Assembly (NCBI RefSeq): GCF_003568665.1
Contig: NZ_QXMH01000003.1
Coordinates: forward strand, 62,001 to 126,000
DNA: 64,000 nt
Source of the DNA: Chitinophaga alhagiae
Lineage (GTDB): Bacteria > Bacteroidota > Bacteroidia > Chitinophagales > Chitinophagaceae
Direction of reading: 5' to 3'
A program made the translations under genes and the position numbers. Below the pieces are notes generated by a model, which saw only the letters and a program-made list of their open reading frames with translations, was not told the origin of the DNA and made no database searches. Positions 24,913 to 33,209 of the stretch are shown here, in pieces. Position 1 is the stretch's first letter. Each line of letters opens with the position of its first letter.

Positions 24913-25443
24913 TTACTTCCAGCCTTCCCTTTCTTTCAGACGCTCAATATGCGCCAGGTGGTGAAGGCCATGCCAGGAATAGTTGGCCAGGTGTTTTGAC
25001 AGGGTGTTTGACACGTTATTACCGGGGTGAAAAAAGGTACGGTCCCAGTCTCCCGCTTCCAGGTGCTCCAGCACGGCCACCCAGCGGGCGTGCAACGCGT
25101 GCAGCAGGGTAATAGACACGTTGATGGGCACATGCTGTACGTCTGGCAGTTCCGCCCAGGCCGCTTCGTCGTATGGTTTGATGGTGGGATTGTTTTCCGT
25201 GAGGGCCAGCTTCAGGCGGGTAAAACCGTTCATGTGGGAATCTGCCAGGTGATGGACCACCTGCGCTACCGTCCACCCGCCGGGGCGGTAAGGCGTCTGT
25301 AGCTGGTGCGCATCCAGGTTTTGCACGGCCAGCTCCAGCAGAGCGGGTAAATAGCGGATGTCGTTGATGTACTTTCTCCGCATGTCTGCATTGATCACCA
25401 CCGGCGCGTGAAAGGGGCCGATGGGGTAGCGTAAATCTTCCAT
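24913..25443 (-). CDS. bstA: YfiT/BstA-type bacillithiol S-transferase (DinB fold)
   Basis: 176-residue metal-dependent DinB/YfiT family protein, the family containing bacillithiol S-transferase BstA, which conjugates bacillithiol to electrophiles for detoxification. Metal-site motifs are HHLADSH (64-70) and WHGLHHLAHI (157-166). The opening LRYPIGPF and the PYRPGGWTVAQVVHH segment are family-typical. ATG 25443 is chosen over an in-frame TTG nine bases upstream. The same genome encodes BshB1 at 10.5 kb, so a bacillithiol substrate is plausible. It lies 29 bp after the ABC ATPase and 29 bp before the Nudix gene. Confidence 0.88.
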   Translation of the reverse strand: MEDLRYPIGPFHAPVVINADMRRKYINDIRYLPALLELAVQNLDAHQLQTPYRPGGWTVAQVVHHLADSHMNGFTRLKLALTENNPTIKPYDEAAWAELPDVQHVPINVSITLLHALHARWVAVLEHLEAGDWDRTFFHPGNNVSNTLSKHLANYSWHGLHHLAHIERLKEREGWK

Positions 25444-25472
25444 ATGAAACAATTACGATTGACGAATGCTGT

Positions 25473-26237
25473 CTACTCCTCCCGGAGATCTTTCCCGGTG
25501 AGGTGAATGAACACATCCTCCAGGTTGGCCTTTTTCACTTCCTTCTTCCTTTCAAAACCGCCTGCCACCAGTTGGTCTATCAACGCATCCGGAGAGTCCA
25601 GCGCAATGATGCGGCCGCTGTCTACAATGGCACAGCGGTCACAGAGAAACTCCGCTTCGTCCATGTAGTGCGTGGTGATGACTACAGTGGTTCCCTGCGC
25701 CCGTACGTGCTGAATAAGCGTCCACAGGTTGCGGCGGGCCTGCGGGTCCAGGCCGGTGGTAGGCTCGTCCAGGAAAATGATGCGGGGGCGGTTGATCAGC
25801 GTAGTGGCAATGGAAAAACGTTGCTTCTGGCCGCCGGAAAGGGATTTGAATTTCTCTCCTGCTTTATCTTCCAGGTTGAACTCCTTCAGCAGCTCCATAC
25901 CGTTTACCGGCTGGTTATACAGCCCGGCAAACAGCGCTATCAGCTCCAGCAGGTTCAGGCCGGGGTAATAACCGGATGTTTGCAACTGCACGCCAATGAT
26001 CTTCTTGATGGCATCGGGCCGCTCGTCCAGGTTCAGGCCGTCTACGATCACAGTGCCCGAGGTTTTCTCGCGCAGGGTCTCAATAATTTCCAGCGTGGTG
26101 GACTTGCCCGCGCCATTAGGCCCCAGGAGGCCAAACACCTCGTTCTCGTATACATCGAAACTGATCCCTTTTACCGCGGTAAAGTCGCCATACTGCTTTA
26201 CCAGGTCTTTCACCTCAATGATCTTGCGTTTTTCCAT
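25473..26237 (-). CDS. ABC transporter ATP-binding protein
   Basis: 254-residue ATPase with Walker A GPNGAGKSTT (39-48), Q-loop at QLQTSGYYPGL, signature LSGGQKQR (133-140), Walker B IIFLDEP (153-159) and the TTHYMDEAE switch-histidine segment. This CcmA/DrrA-like type usually pairs with an ABC-2 permease, but no permease gene adjoins it in this window. Downstream, at 29-bp spacings, are bstA and the Nudix gene, so the three may be one transcript. A role in export of conjugates or lipids is speculation. Confidence 0.92.
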   Translation of the reverse strand: MEKRKIIEVKDLVKQYGDFTAVKGISFDVYENEVFGLLGPNGAGKSTTLEIIETLREKTSGTVIVDGLNLDERPDAIKKIIGVQLQTSGYYPGLNLLELIALFAGLYNQPVNGMELLKEFNLEDKAGEKFKSLSGGQKQRFSIATTLINRPRIIFLDEPTTGLDPQARRNLWTLIQHVRAQGTTVVITTHYMDEAEFLCDRCAIVDSGRIIALDSPDALIDQLVAGGFERKKEVKKANLEDVFIHLTGKDLREE

Positions 26238-26266
26238 TCGGCCAAATTACATAAAAACACAAAAAA

Positions 26267-26295
26267 AGAGGCGCTCCGTTTTACCGGGCGCCTCT
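26267..26295 (-). terminator. Terminator of the CAP-domain gene
   Basis: AGAGGCGC (26267-26274) pairs with GCGCCTCT (26288-26295), followed on the minus strand by TTTTTTTGTG. It is 29 bp after the CAP gene stop. Confidence 0.8.
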
Positions 26296-26323
26296 CTTCT
26301 GAATTTAAAAGGTTGGCAGGTAG

Positions 26324-26845
26324 TTATTTGGAAGCCGTTGCCTGCGGCTTGTTGATGAATATTTGCGTGAAGTAAACAATATTCCCTTTCCCCCTGGCCG
26401 CGCCGATACCGATCAGGTTAAAGTTGCCGAGCATGTTCCTGCGGTGGCCGGGGCTTTTGATCCAGCCGTCTACCACTGCTTCTGCGCTCAGGTTGCCGTA
26501 CGCCACGTTTTCCGCGGCGCCGCTTACCCGGCCCAGTTTTTTGGAAATATCATCCACGCGGCTTTCAAACCCGTCGTGCCCGAAACCTGTGCGGCCGTTG
26601 GCCATGGCCTTGCTGTGGCTGCGGGCTTCCACGTTGATGGTCTCATTCATTTTGAGCGCGGGCAGGCCTTTTGACTTGCGGTACTTGTTGACGTAATACA
26701 GGATATCTTCTTCCACATCGCCTGTGTTGCGTACAGCCGTAGTACCGGGTTTACCCGTTACAGCCTTGCTGCAGGCGGTGGCCTGGCAGCCTATCAATAC
26801 CGCTGCGGAAAACAAAAGGACCTTACAATAGTGCTGGTTAAACAT
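26324..26845 (-). CDS. CAP-domain (SCP/PR-1-like) putative lipoprotein
   Basis: 173-residue exported protein. The signal sequence ends VLIGC, so Cys20 is a likely lipidation site. The CAP domain (about 50-170) shows DILYYVNKYRKSKGL, ARSHSKAMA, TGFGHDGF, AENVAYG and SPGHRRNML; the two histidines and glutamate that form the CAP cavity are present. Bacterial CAP proteins have no general established activity. It is monocistronic, with a terminator on its 3' side and fbp 59 bp upstream. Confidence 0.88.
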   Translation of the reverse strand: MFNQHYCKVLLFSAAVLIGCQATACSKAVTGKPGTTAVRNTGDVEEDILYYVNKYRKSKGLPALKMNETINVEARSHSKAMANGRTGFGHDGFESRVDDISKKLGRVSGAAENVAYGNLSAEAVVDGWIKSPGHRRNMLGNFNLIGIGAARGKGNIVYFTQIFINKPQATASK

Positions 26846-26904
26846 GTTTTTAGAAACGTTTTTTTAATACTGAAAATTGTATGATCCAATTTCGCGCCAA
26901 AAGT

Positions 26905-27912
26905 TTAATCGATCACCGCCTGGATAGCTTCCACCATCTTTTTGGAGCCGATAAAAATGGGGATGCGCTGGTGCAGCTCGTCAGGCTTGATGTCCAGCAA
27001 CCGCCGCTGCCCGTCTGCAATGGCCGCGCCGCCTGCTTTTTCCATCAGGAAAGACATGGGGTTGCACTCATAGCACAGCCGCAAGCGCCCGTTGGCATAC
27101 TTGCCAAATGCAGGATACATGAACACCCCGCCCTGCACCAGGGTACGGTGTATCTCGGATACCATGCAGCCTACAAAACGGTGGCGGTATACCTTGTCTG
27201 CCGCGTTTTGCGCCATAAACAGGTCTATGGCCAGCTGTATCTTCTTCTCGTAGAGATAATAATATCCCATGTTCACGGAAAAGATATCACTGTCTTCCGG
27301 CACCCGCATGTTAGGGTGTGAAAGGCAAAATTCCCCGATGCTGGGGTCTAGCGTAAAGCCCTGCACGCTTCTGCGGGTGGCGTATACGAGCATGGTGGAA
27401 GAGCCGTAGATAATATACCCCGCGGCTATCTGCATATTGCCCGGCTGCAGGAAGTCTTCCCGCGTACATAGCTCCCCGTTGGGAGAAAGGCGGCGGTATA
27501 CGGAAAAGATGGTACCAATAGACACGTTCACGTCTATGTTGCCCGACCCGTCCAGCGGGTCCATCAGCACCACGTATTTGGAGTTCCGGGAAAATTCATC
27601 CTCAAAACAGATAAAGTCTTCATTTTCTTCAGACGCCACGCCGCAGCAGTAGATGCTGGTGCGCAGGGAGTTGATGAGCTGGTCATTGGCAAATTCGTCC
27701 AGTTTCTTTACCGCCTCGCCCTGTACGTTGGTTTTACCGGCTTCGCCCAATATGTCCGCAATACCGGCCTTGTTCACTTCCACGTTCACCCTTTTGGCGG
27801 CCAGCCCGATGTCACGCAGGAGGCCGGATAGCTGGCCCGTTGCGCCAGGGTAGTTTCTCAGTTCCTGGATGGTAAATTCGTCCAGCGTCATAACTCGTTG
27901 GTTCATGTTCAT
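26905..27912 (-). CDS. fbp: Class I fructose-1,6-bisphosphatase
   Basis: 335-residue gluconeogenic phosphatase that converts fructose-1,6-bisphosphate to fructose-6-phosphate. Visible: SGLLRDIGLAAK (substrate/regulatory helix region), ASEENEDF (metal site), the signature DPLDGSGNIDVNVSIGTIFS (residues about 116-135), YASTMLVYA-like stretch and MSFLMEKAGGAA near the C-terminus. The length and sequence are those of the class I enzyme. It is divergently transcribed from aspartate kinase across a 144-bp region. Confidence 0.95.
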   Translation of the reverse strand: MNMNQRVMTLDEFTIQELRNYPGATGQLSGLLRDIGLAAKRVNVEVNKAGIADILGEAGKTNVQGEAVKKLDEFANDQLINSLRTSIYCCGVASEENEDFICFEDEFSRNSKYVVLMDPLDGSGNIDVNVSIGTIFSVYRRLSPNGELCTREDFLQPGNMQIAAGYIIYGSSTMLVYATRRSVQGFTLDPSIGEFCLSHPNMRVPEDSDIFSVNMGYYYLYEKKIQLAIDLFMAQNAADKVYRHRFVGCMVSEIHRTLVQGGVFMYPAFGKYANGRLRLCYECNPMSFLMEKAGGAAIADGQRRLLDIKPDELHQRIPIFIGSKKMVEAIQAVID

Positions 27913-27990
27913 ATACGTGTTTGGTTAAGGTGTGCTAAATTAAGCTAAACAGCCCTATTTCATAGAAATTGTCATTTTCCGGTAAATTCA

Positions 27991-28022
27991 TTTTTAAACA
28001 ATTCTAAAGTTGCCGTACTTTG
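27991..28022 (+). promoter_or_regulatory. Candidate promoter of aspartate kinase
   Basis: TTTT (27991-27994), 20 nt, GTACTTTG (28015-28022) then CC. Each element deviates by one or two bases from TTTG-N20-TAnnTTTG, but the spacing is exactly that of the better promoters in this window. Confidence 0.35.
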
Positions 28023-28056
28023 CCGGGTAATTTTTTAACAGAAGTCGATTCTCCGT

Positions 28057-29322
28057 ATGAAGGTTTTCAAATTTGGCGGCGCAAGTTTAGAAACTATTGA
28101 GCGCATTCAGCAGGTGGGTAATATCTTACAGGCCTATGCCGGTGAAAAAATACTGGTAGTGATGTCTGCCATGGGTAAAACCACCAATGAGCTGGAAAAG
28201 GTGGCCCAGAACTTCTTCATGCGCAAGCGCGAAATAGCCGCCCAGTTGCTGTTCAACATTGAACAGCAGCACCTCCAGGTGGCTGAAAACCTGCTGGGCG
28301 GCCGGGAGCATCCGCTGTTCACCCAGTTGCAGCAGTTTTTTACAGAGGCCGAATGGACGCTGGGAGAAAAGCCCCTCCGCCCGTACGACTATTACTATGA
28401 CCAGCTGGTGGGCCTCGGCGAGCTGCTCAGCACCGCCATTGTGAGCGCCTACTTTAACCAGACTGGCATTACCAATGTTTGGGTAGACGTGCGCGACGTG
28501 TTCCGCACAGACGACAACTTCCGCGATGCCAATATTGACTGGGAAGTAACGGAAAAACAGGTGAAGGAAAAAGTGCTGCCCCTGTTCAATGCAGTAGACA
28601 TCGTGATTGCCCAGGGTTTTATTGGCAGTACGGACCAGAACGAAAGCGTTACCCTGGGCCGCGAAGGCAGTGATTTTTCCGCTGCCGTATTTGCCAACCT
28701 CCTGGAAGCCGAAAGCCAGACCATCTGGAAAGACGTGGAGGGCCTGAAGAACGCAGACCCGAAGCTGTTCCCCGATACCGTTAATATACCGGAAATAGCT
28801 TTTAACGAAGTAATTGAAATGGCCTATTACGGCGCGCAGGTGATACACCCCAAAACCATCAAACCCCTGCAGAACAAGCAGATACCGCTATACGTAAAAT
28901 GCTTCCTGAACAAAGACCTGCCCGGCACCGTGATCCGGGAGGATGCGGACAACCGCAAGTTGCCACCTATTATTGTACTGAAAAAGAACCAGGTGCTGAT
29001 CACCATTACTTCCCGGGACTTCGGGTTCATTACGGAAGACAAGATCAGTGACATCTATGAAATATTCCACGCCAAAAAGATCAAGATCAACCTTACCCAG
29101 AACGCGGCTATCAGCTTCTCCTGCTGCATAGACAACAACCCCGAGAAAATAGAGCTGCTTATCAAGGCCCTGCACAGCGGTTTCAAGATCTCCTATAATG
29201 AAGGGCTGGAACTGCTGACCGTGCGACATTACCGCAATGGCCTGCTCGAAAACCTGACCAAGGGACACAAGATACTGCTGGAACAGCGGTCGGACAGTAC
29301 CGTGCAACTCGTAATGAAGTAA
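28057..29322 (+). CDS. Aspartate kinase (monofunctional)
   Basis: 421-residue enzyme that phosphorylates aspartate, first step of lysine, threonine and methionine synthesis. KFGGAS (5-10) is the nucleotide site; TLGREGSDFSAA and IWKDVEGLKNADP carry the catalytic and ATP-binding segments. After about residue 300 are two ACT-like regulatory stretches (LITITSRDFGFI and INLTQNAAISFSCCID) for feedback control. No homoserine dehydrogenase domain follows. Its last 28 codons, stop and trailer are imperfectly duplicated just downstream (29336-29429). Confidence 0.93.
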   Translation: MKVFKFGGASLETIERIQQVGNILQAYAGEKILVVMSAMGKTTNELEKVAQNFFMRKREIAAQLLFNIEQQHLQVAENLLGGREHPLFTQLQQFFTEAEWTLGEKPLRPYDYYYDQLVGLGELLSTAIVSAYFNQTGITNVWVDVRDVFRTDDNFRDANIDWEVTEKQVKEKVLPLFNAVDIVIAQGFIGSTDQNESVTLGREGSDFSAAVFANLLEAESQTIWKDVEGLKNADPKLFPDTVNIPEIAFNEVIEMAYYGAQVIHPKTIKPLQNKQIPLYVKCFLNKDLPGTVIREDADNRKLPPIIVLKKNQVLITITSRDFGFITEDKISDIYEIFHAKKIKINLTQNAAISFSCCIDNNPEKIELLIKALHSGFKISYNEGLELLTVRHYRNGLLENLTKGHKILLEQRSDSTVQLVMK

Positions 29323-29429
29323 TTTTCGCCGTACTGCCTGCTGCAAAACCTCACCAAGGGGCACAGATAATACTGGAACACCGGCCGGACAGAACCGCGC
29401 AGCTGGTAATGAAGTAATTTTCGCCGTAC
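29240..29429. repeat. Tandem duplication of the 3' end of the aspartate kinase gene
   Basis: Copy 1 (29240-29334) covers the last codons, stop and 12 nt of trailer. Copy 2 (29336-29429) follows immediately. Both end with the identical stretch GTAATGAAGTAATTTTCGCC plus GTAC; upstream they differ by about a dozen substitutions and a one-base deletion. The indel and an in-frame stop make copy 2 a non-functional remnant. Confidence 0.85.
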
Positions 29430-29928
29430 AATTTGCTAAAGGGTTCTCGGTCAACCGGGAAGCCCCGGGAGGCAATTTTGTGCCTGCCTCCATCACTTTC
29501 CTTACATTTCAATAACTTTCCTTTCATGCTTTTATTTTATTATTAAAATGTAGAAAATAGTTTTTATTTTTATCAACGCAGTGAATAATGTACCCAGTGC
29601 AGTGACCATATTGAAAAAACCAGGAAGGAGCCGAAAACCTGTAAAAACAAGTAGGCAACCGTATTTATATCAGAACCATACATCCACGAGTCATGGAAAT
29701 TCAACCAGATTGGCCTTGTCATCAGCCTGTTTCAATCGCTTAACAATTGTTTAAAGGTAACTTAACCTTGAAGGAGATGCAATCCTTTGCATTTCTTCCC
29801 ATCTTGCGGGCGCATTTCTAATTCTCGAGACTGGAACGGCGTCTATATCTGACAGTGCAGCAAACTGCCCTGAACGGGTTTTCTATTTCCGGCTTTTAAC
29901 AGTGTTCATCTATAAAATCTACTTCGTC
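29430..29928. other. Leader region upstream of susC, no gene seen
   Basis: About 500 bp, A/T-rich in its centre. It holds the palindrome AACAATTGTT (29742-29751) and the dyad ATGCAA-TCCT-TTGCAT (29777-29792), both possible regulator sites for the susC-susD operon. No tRNA, no convincing open frame and no sigma/anti-sigma pair next to it. Confidence 0.4.
29777..29792 (+). promoter_or_regulatory. Inverted repeat upstream of susC
   Basis: ATGCAA and TTGCAT separated by TCCT, about 137 bp ahead of the susC start. A perfect 6+6 dyad; function unproven. Confidence 0.22.
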
Positions 29929-32900
29929 ATGCTTACACAAAAACTGTTCAAGATCTGGCTATGGCTGCTGGTATTGCTTCCTGCAGCGGCTATGGCCCAA
30001 CAACCCAACGCCGTACTCACGGGCGTTGTAACCGGTACCAGCGGGGAAGCGCTGCCCGGTGTTTCCGTAGAAGTAAAAACGCCAGACGGCCAGCGCAAGG
30101 GCGCGGCCAGCGATGCAAAAGGCGTTTTCAATATTCCCGGCCTGCCGGTTGGCTCGCCAGTAACTGTTACGTTTTCTTTCATTGGTTACGAAGCACAAGT
30201 ACTAAATAACCAGGTTTTGAAAGCCGGCAACAACAATCTGAAAATACAACTGAAGGAAGCCAACCAGAAACTGAACGAACTGGTGGTAGTGGGATACGGC
30301 ACTCAGAAGAAAGTGAACCTTACCGGCGCCGTTGCCCAGGTAGATGCCAAAATGCTCGAAAGCCGGCCTGTGGCTAACGTTACGCAAGCCCTCCAGGGAG
30401 CCGTGCCTGGCCTGAACATCAACTTTACCGATGGCCGCCCCGGCTCCAACGGCCGCTTCAACATCCGCGGCAACAACCCGCTCAGCTCCGGCGCCAGCCC
30501 GCTGGTATTGATAGACGGGGTACCCGGCTCCATGAACAACGTGAATCCCCGGGACATTGAGACCGTTACCATTCTCAAAGACGCGGCGGCCTCCGCCATC
30601 TATGGCGCCCGCGCCGCGTTCGGCGTAATACTGGTTACCACCAAAGCCGCTAAGAACGGTAAGCTGACCGTGAACTACGGCAACAACTTCTCCTCTTCAA
30701 GATCAACCGTGAGCACAGATTTCATGACTGACGGGTATAACGCCGCCATGATGAACGATGAAGCCTTTCGCGTATCTACCGGTAACACCTACACCCGCTA
30801 TACACCGGAAGACTATGAAGAGCTGAAAAAAAGGCAAACAGACAAATCGCTGCCGTCTGTGGTAATAGACAACCGGAACGGCCGGGACCAGTACGTGTAT
30901 TACGGCAACACCGACTGGTGGAAAGAAATGTTCTTTGATGCGCAACCTGCCATGGAGCATAGCCTCAGCATTACCGGCGGAACGGACAAGGTAGACTTCA
31001 TGCTCTCCGGCCGCATGTATCACCGGAAAGGGATGATGCGCATCAACAGGGACGAATACAACTCCTACAACCTGCGCACCAAACTCACGGTGCGGGCCAA
31101 CAAGTGGCTCACGTTCACCAACAACACGCAGTTCAGCATTGCCAAATACACCTACCCGGGCTGGGGCGTTAACAACAACTTCGTATCTATCACCGTACAC
31201 GCCCTCCCCTCCTACGTGCCGCGCAACCCCGACGGTACGGCCACCTACATCACTGCCTTGAACAACTACCAGATAGGAGACGGTATTTATGCAGACCTGC
31301 TGTACGGTAAATCAAGGGGCATAGAACGCTGGAATGAGCTGATGAGTACCTGGGGCGCCACTATCAAGGTGAACGACAACATCAACCTCTACGCCAACTA
31401 TACTTTCACCCTTAACCCGGCCAGGGACAATGATGCGGCTACCACCACCACCATCCGGCAGGCGGCTGCGCCCTACTCCATCTACCCCGGCGTTATCAGC
31501 AAACTGCCGCGTGCAGACTTTTTGCGCGAAGAAGTGAACAGCGACATGTACCATGTGGCCAACGCCTATGGCGAGTTCATTAAAAGCTATGGCCACCATA
31601 ATGTAAAATTCATGGCGGGGTACAACCAGGAACTGAAACAGTTCAAACGCATTACCTCCGAGCGCGGCGACCTGTTGTCTGAAGACCTGATAGACATAGG
31701 CCTCGGCTCCGGTAACTACGCCCTCAACGGCGCCCAAAGCGAGTGGGCCCTCCTAGGTTTCTTTGCCCGCGCCAACTACGATTATAAAGGCAAATACCTG
31801 CTGGAAATGAACGGGCGGTACGACGGTACTTCCCGCTTTCCGAAAGACCAGCGTTTCGGTTTCTTCCCCTCTATATCAGCAGGCTGGAGGGTGAGTGAGG
31901 AATCTTTCTTTGAACCCTTGAAGAACACGGTGGGCGACCTGAAGTTCCGCGCCTCTTACGGCTCGCTGGGCAACCAGATCACCAGCTCCGCCTATCCGTA
32001 CATTCCCCTGTTGAGCAGGGGTACGCTAGACTGGATAGCCGGCGGCAGGAAACTGGAATACCTGACCGCGCCGAACGCCATTTCTCCTACCCTCACCTGG
32101 GAAAAGACCAGCTCCGTCAATTTCGGTGTAGACGCTGCCTTGCTGAAGAACAAACTGATCCTCAACTTCGATTATTACATCCGCGATACAAAAGATATGC
32201 TGACCAAGGGTAAAACCCTGCCGGCCGTATTCGGCACGGCAGAACCGAGGGAAAACGCGGCAGACCTCCGTACCCGCGGCTTTGAGCTGAACATCAGCTA
32301 CAACAACCAGTTCGATGTGGGCGGCAAACCGTTTATGTACAGCATTGGCGGCAACCTGAGCGATTTCACGTCTGTTATCACCCGCTTTGACAACCCCAGC
32401 CAGTTGCTGAACGACTATTATGTTGGCCAGCGCTACGGAGACATGTGGGGATATACGACAGACGGCTATTTCAATACAGACGAAGAAGCCACCGCATGGG
32501 CCGCCAAGGTTGACCAGAAGCTGGTAGGCGCCAACATCGTCAGCGCCAGCGGCGAATGGAACCGCCTCCGCGCCGGTGACCTGAAGTTCCTGGACCTCAA
32601 TGGGGACGGTGTGATCAGCCCGGGCAAAAACACCCTCGGTGATCATGGAGACCTCGTAAAGCTCGGCAATAACCAGATACGCTTCCCATATGGCTTCACC
32701 GGCAGCGCCAGTTGGAACGGGTTTGACCTTTCGTTCTTCTTCCAGGGCATAGGCCGCAAAAACTGGTACCCCGGCGCCAATGCGGATAAATTCTGGGGCC
32801 CGTACAGCCGCCCGTACTATTCTTTTGTGCCCGAGGATTTCATGGACAAGATCTGGAGCCCGGAAAAAGGACAGTCCAGCTACTTTCCCCGCCTGCGCGG

Positions 32901-33192
32901 CTACATTGCCCTCAACGGCAACAACCCGCTCACCAACACGAACAACAGATACATGCAGGACCTGGCGTACCTCCGCCTGAAAAACCTTACCGTTGGTTAT
33001 TCCCTGCCAGACCACCTGCTGAGACGCCTGCACCTGGGCCGCTGCCGTTTCTATGTAAGCGGGGACAACCTGGTTACCTGGACGAAGCTGGAAACGAAAT
33101 ACATAGACCCGGAACAGGCCGCCGCAGACGCTAACGGACGCGTGTATCCGTTCGCCAAAACCTTTTCTGCCGGTCTCGATCTGTCATTCTAA
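29929..33192 (+). CDS. SusC/RagA-family TonB-linked outer-membrane receptor
   Basis: 1087-residue outer-membrane barrel that, with a SusD lipoprotein lid, imports glycans or peptides using TonB energy. ATG 29929 gives the signal MLTQKLFKIWLWLLVLLPAAAMAQ; the upstream frame adds nine unneeded residues. Order: carboxypeptidase-regulatory-like domain (about 30-105, VLTGVVTGTSGEALPGVSV), the SusC TonB-box-like ELVVVGYGTQKK, plug domain (ALQGAVPGLNI, IRGNNPLSSG, VTILKDAAASAIYGARAAFG), then a 22-strand barrel ending in AGLDLSF. Length is within the normal range. Followed 17 bp later by susD. Confidence 0.95.
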   Translation: MLTQKLFKIWLWLLVLLPAAAMAQQPNAVLTGVVTGTSGEALPGVSVEVKTPDGQRKGAASDAKGVFNIPGLPVGSPVTVTFSFIGYEAQVLNNQVLKAGNNNLKIQLKEANQKLNELVVVGYGTQKKVNLTGAVAQVDAKMLESRPVANVTQALQGAVPGLNINFTDGRPGSNGRFNIRGNNPLSSGASPLVLIDGVPGSMNNVNPRDIETVTILKDAAASAIYGARAAFGVILVTTKAAKNGKLTVNYGNNFSSSRSTVSTDFMTDGYNAAMMNDEAFRVSTGNTYTRYTPEDYEELKKRQTDKSLPSVVIDNRNGRDQYVYYGNTDWWKEMFFDAQPAMEHSLSITGGTDKVDFMLSGRMYHRKGMMRINRDEYNSYNLRTKLTVRANKWLTFTNNTQFSIAKYTYPGWGVNNNFVSITVHALPSYVPRNPDGTATYITALNNYQIGDGIYADLLYGKSRGIERWNELMSTWGATIKVNDNINLYANYTFTLNPARDNDAATTTTIRQAAAPYSIYPGVISKLPRADFLREEVNSDMYHVANAYGEFIKSYGHHNVKFMAGYNQELKQFKRITSERGDLLSEDLIDIGLGSGNYALNGAQSEWALLGFFARANYDYKGKYLLEMNGRYDGTSRFPKDQRFGFFPSISAGWRVSEESFFEPLKNTVGDLKFRASYGSLGNQITSSAYPYIPLLSRGTLDWIAGGRKLEYLTAPNAISPTLTWEKTSSVNFGVDAALLKNKLILNFDYYIRDTKDMLTKGKTLPAVFGTAEPRENAADLRTRGFELNISYNNQFDVGGKPFMYSIGGNLSDFTSVITRFDNPSQLLNDYYVGQRYGDMWGYTTDGYFNTDEEATAWAAKVDQKLVGANIVSASGEWNRLRAGDLKFLDLNGDGVISPGKNTLGDHGDLVKLGNNQIRFPYGFTGSASWNGFDLSFFFQGIGRKNWYPGANADKFWGPYSRPYYSFVPEDFMDKIWSPEKGQSSYFPRLRGYIALNGNNPLTNTNNRYMQDLAYLRLKNLTVGYSLPDHLLRRLHLGRCRFYVSGDNLVTWTKLETKYIDPEQAAADANGRVYPFAKTFSAGLDLSF

Positions 33193-33209
33193 CCATTAAA
33201 CGAACTGAA

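Noticed and set aside
29771..29821. 14-codon frame starting MQSFAFLP ahead of susC, with an AAGGAG just before it
   Set aside because: Leader peptides are not established for susC operons, Shine-Dalgarno use is weak in this phylum, and the AUG is part of a palindrome that explains it as well.
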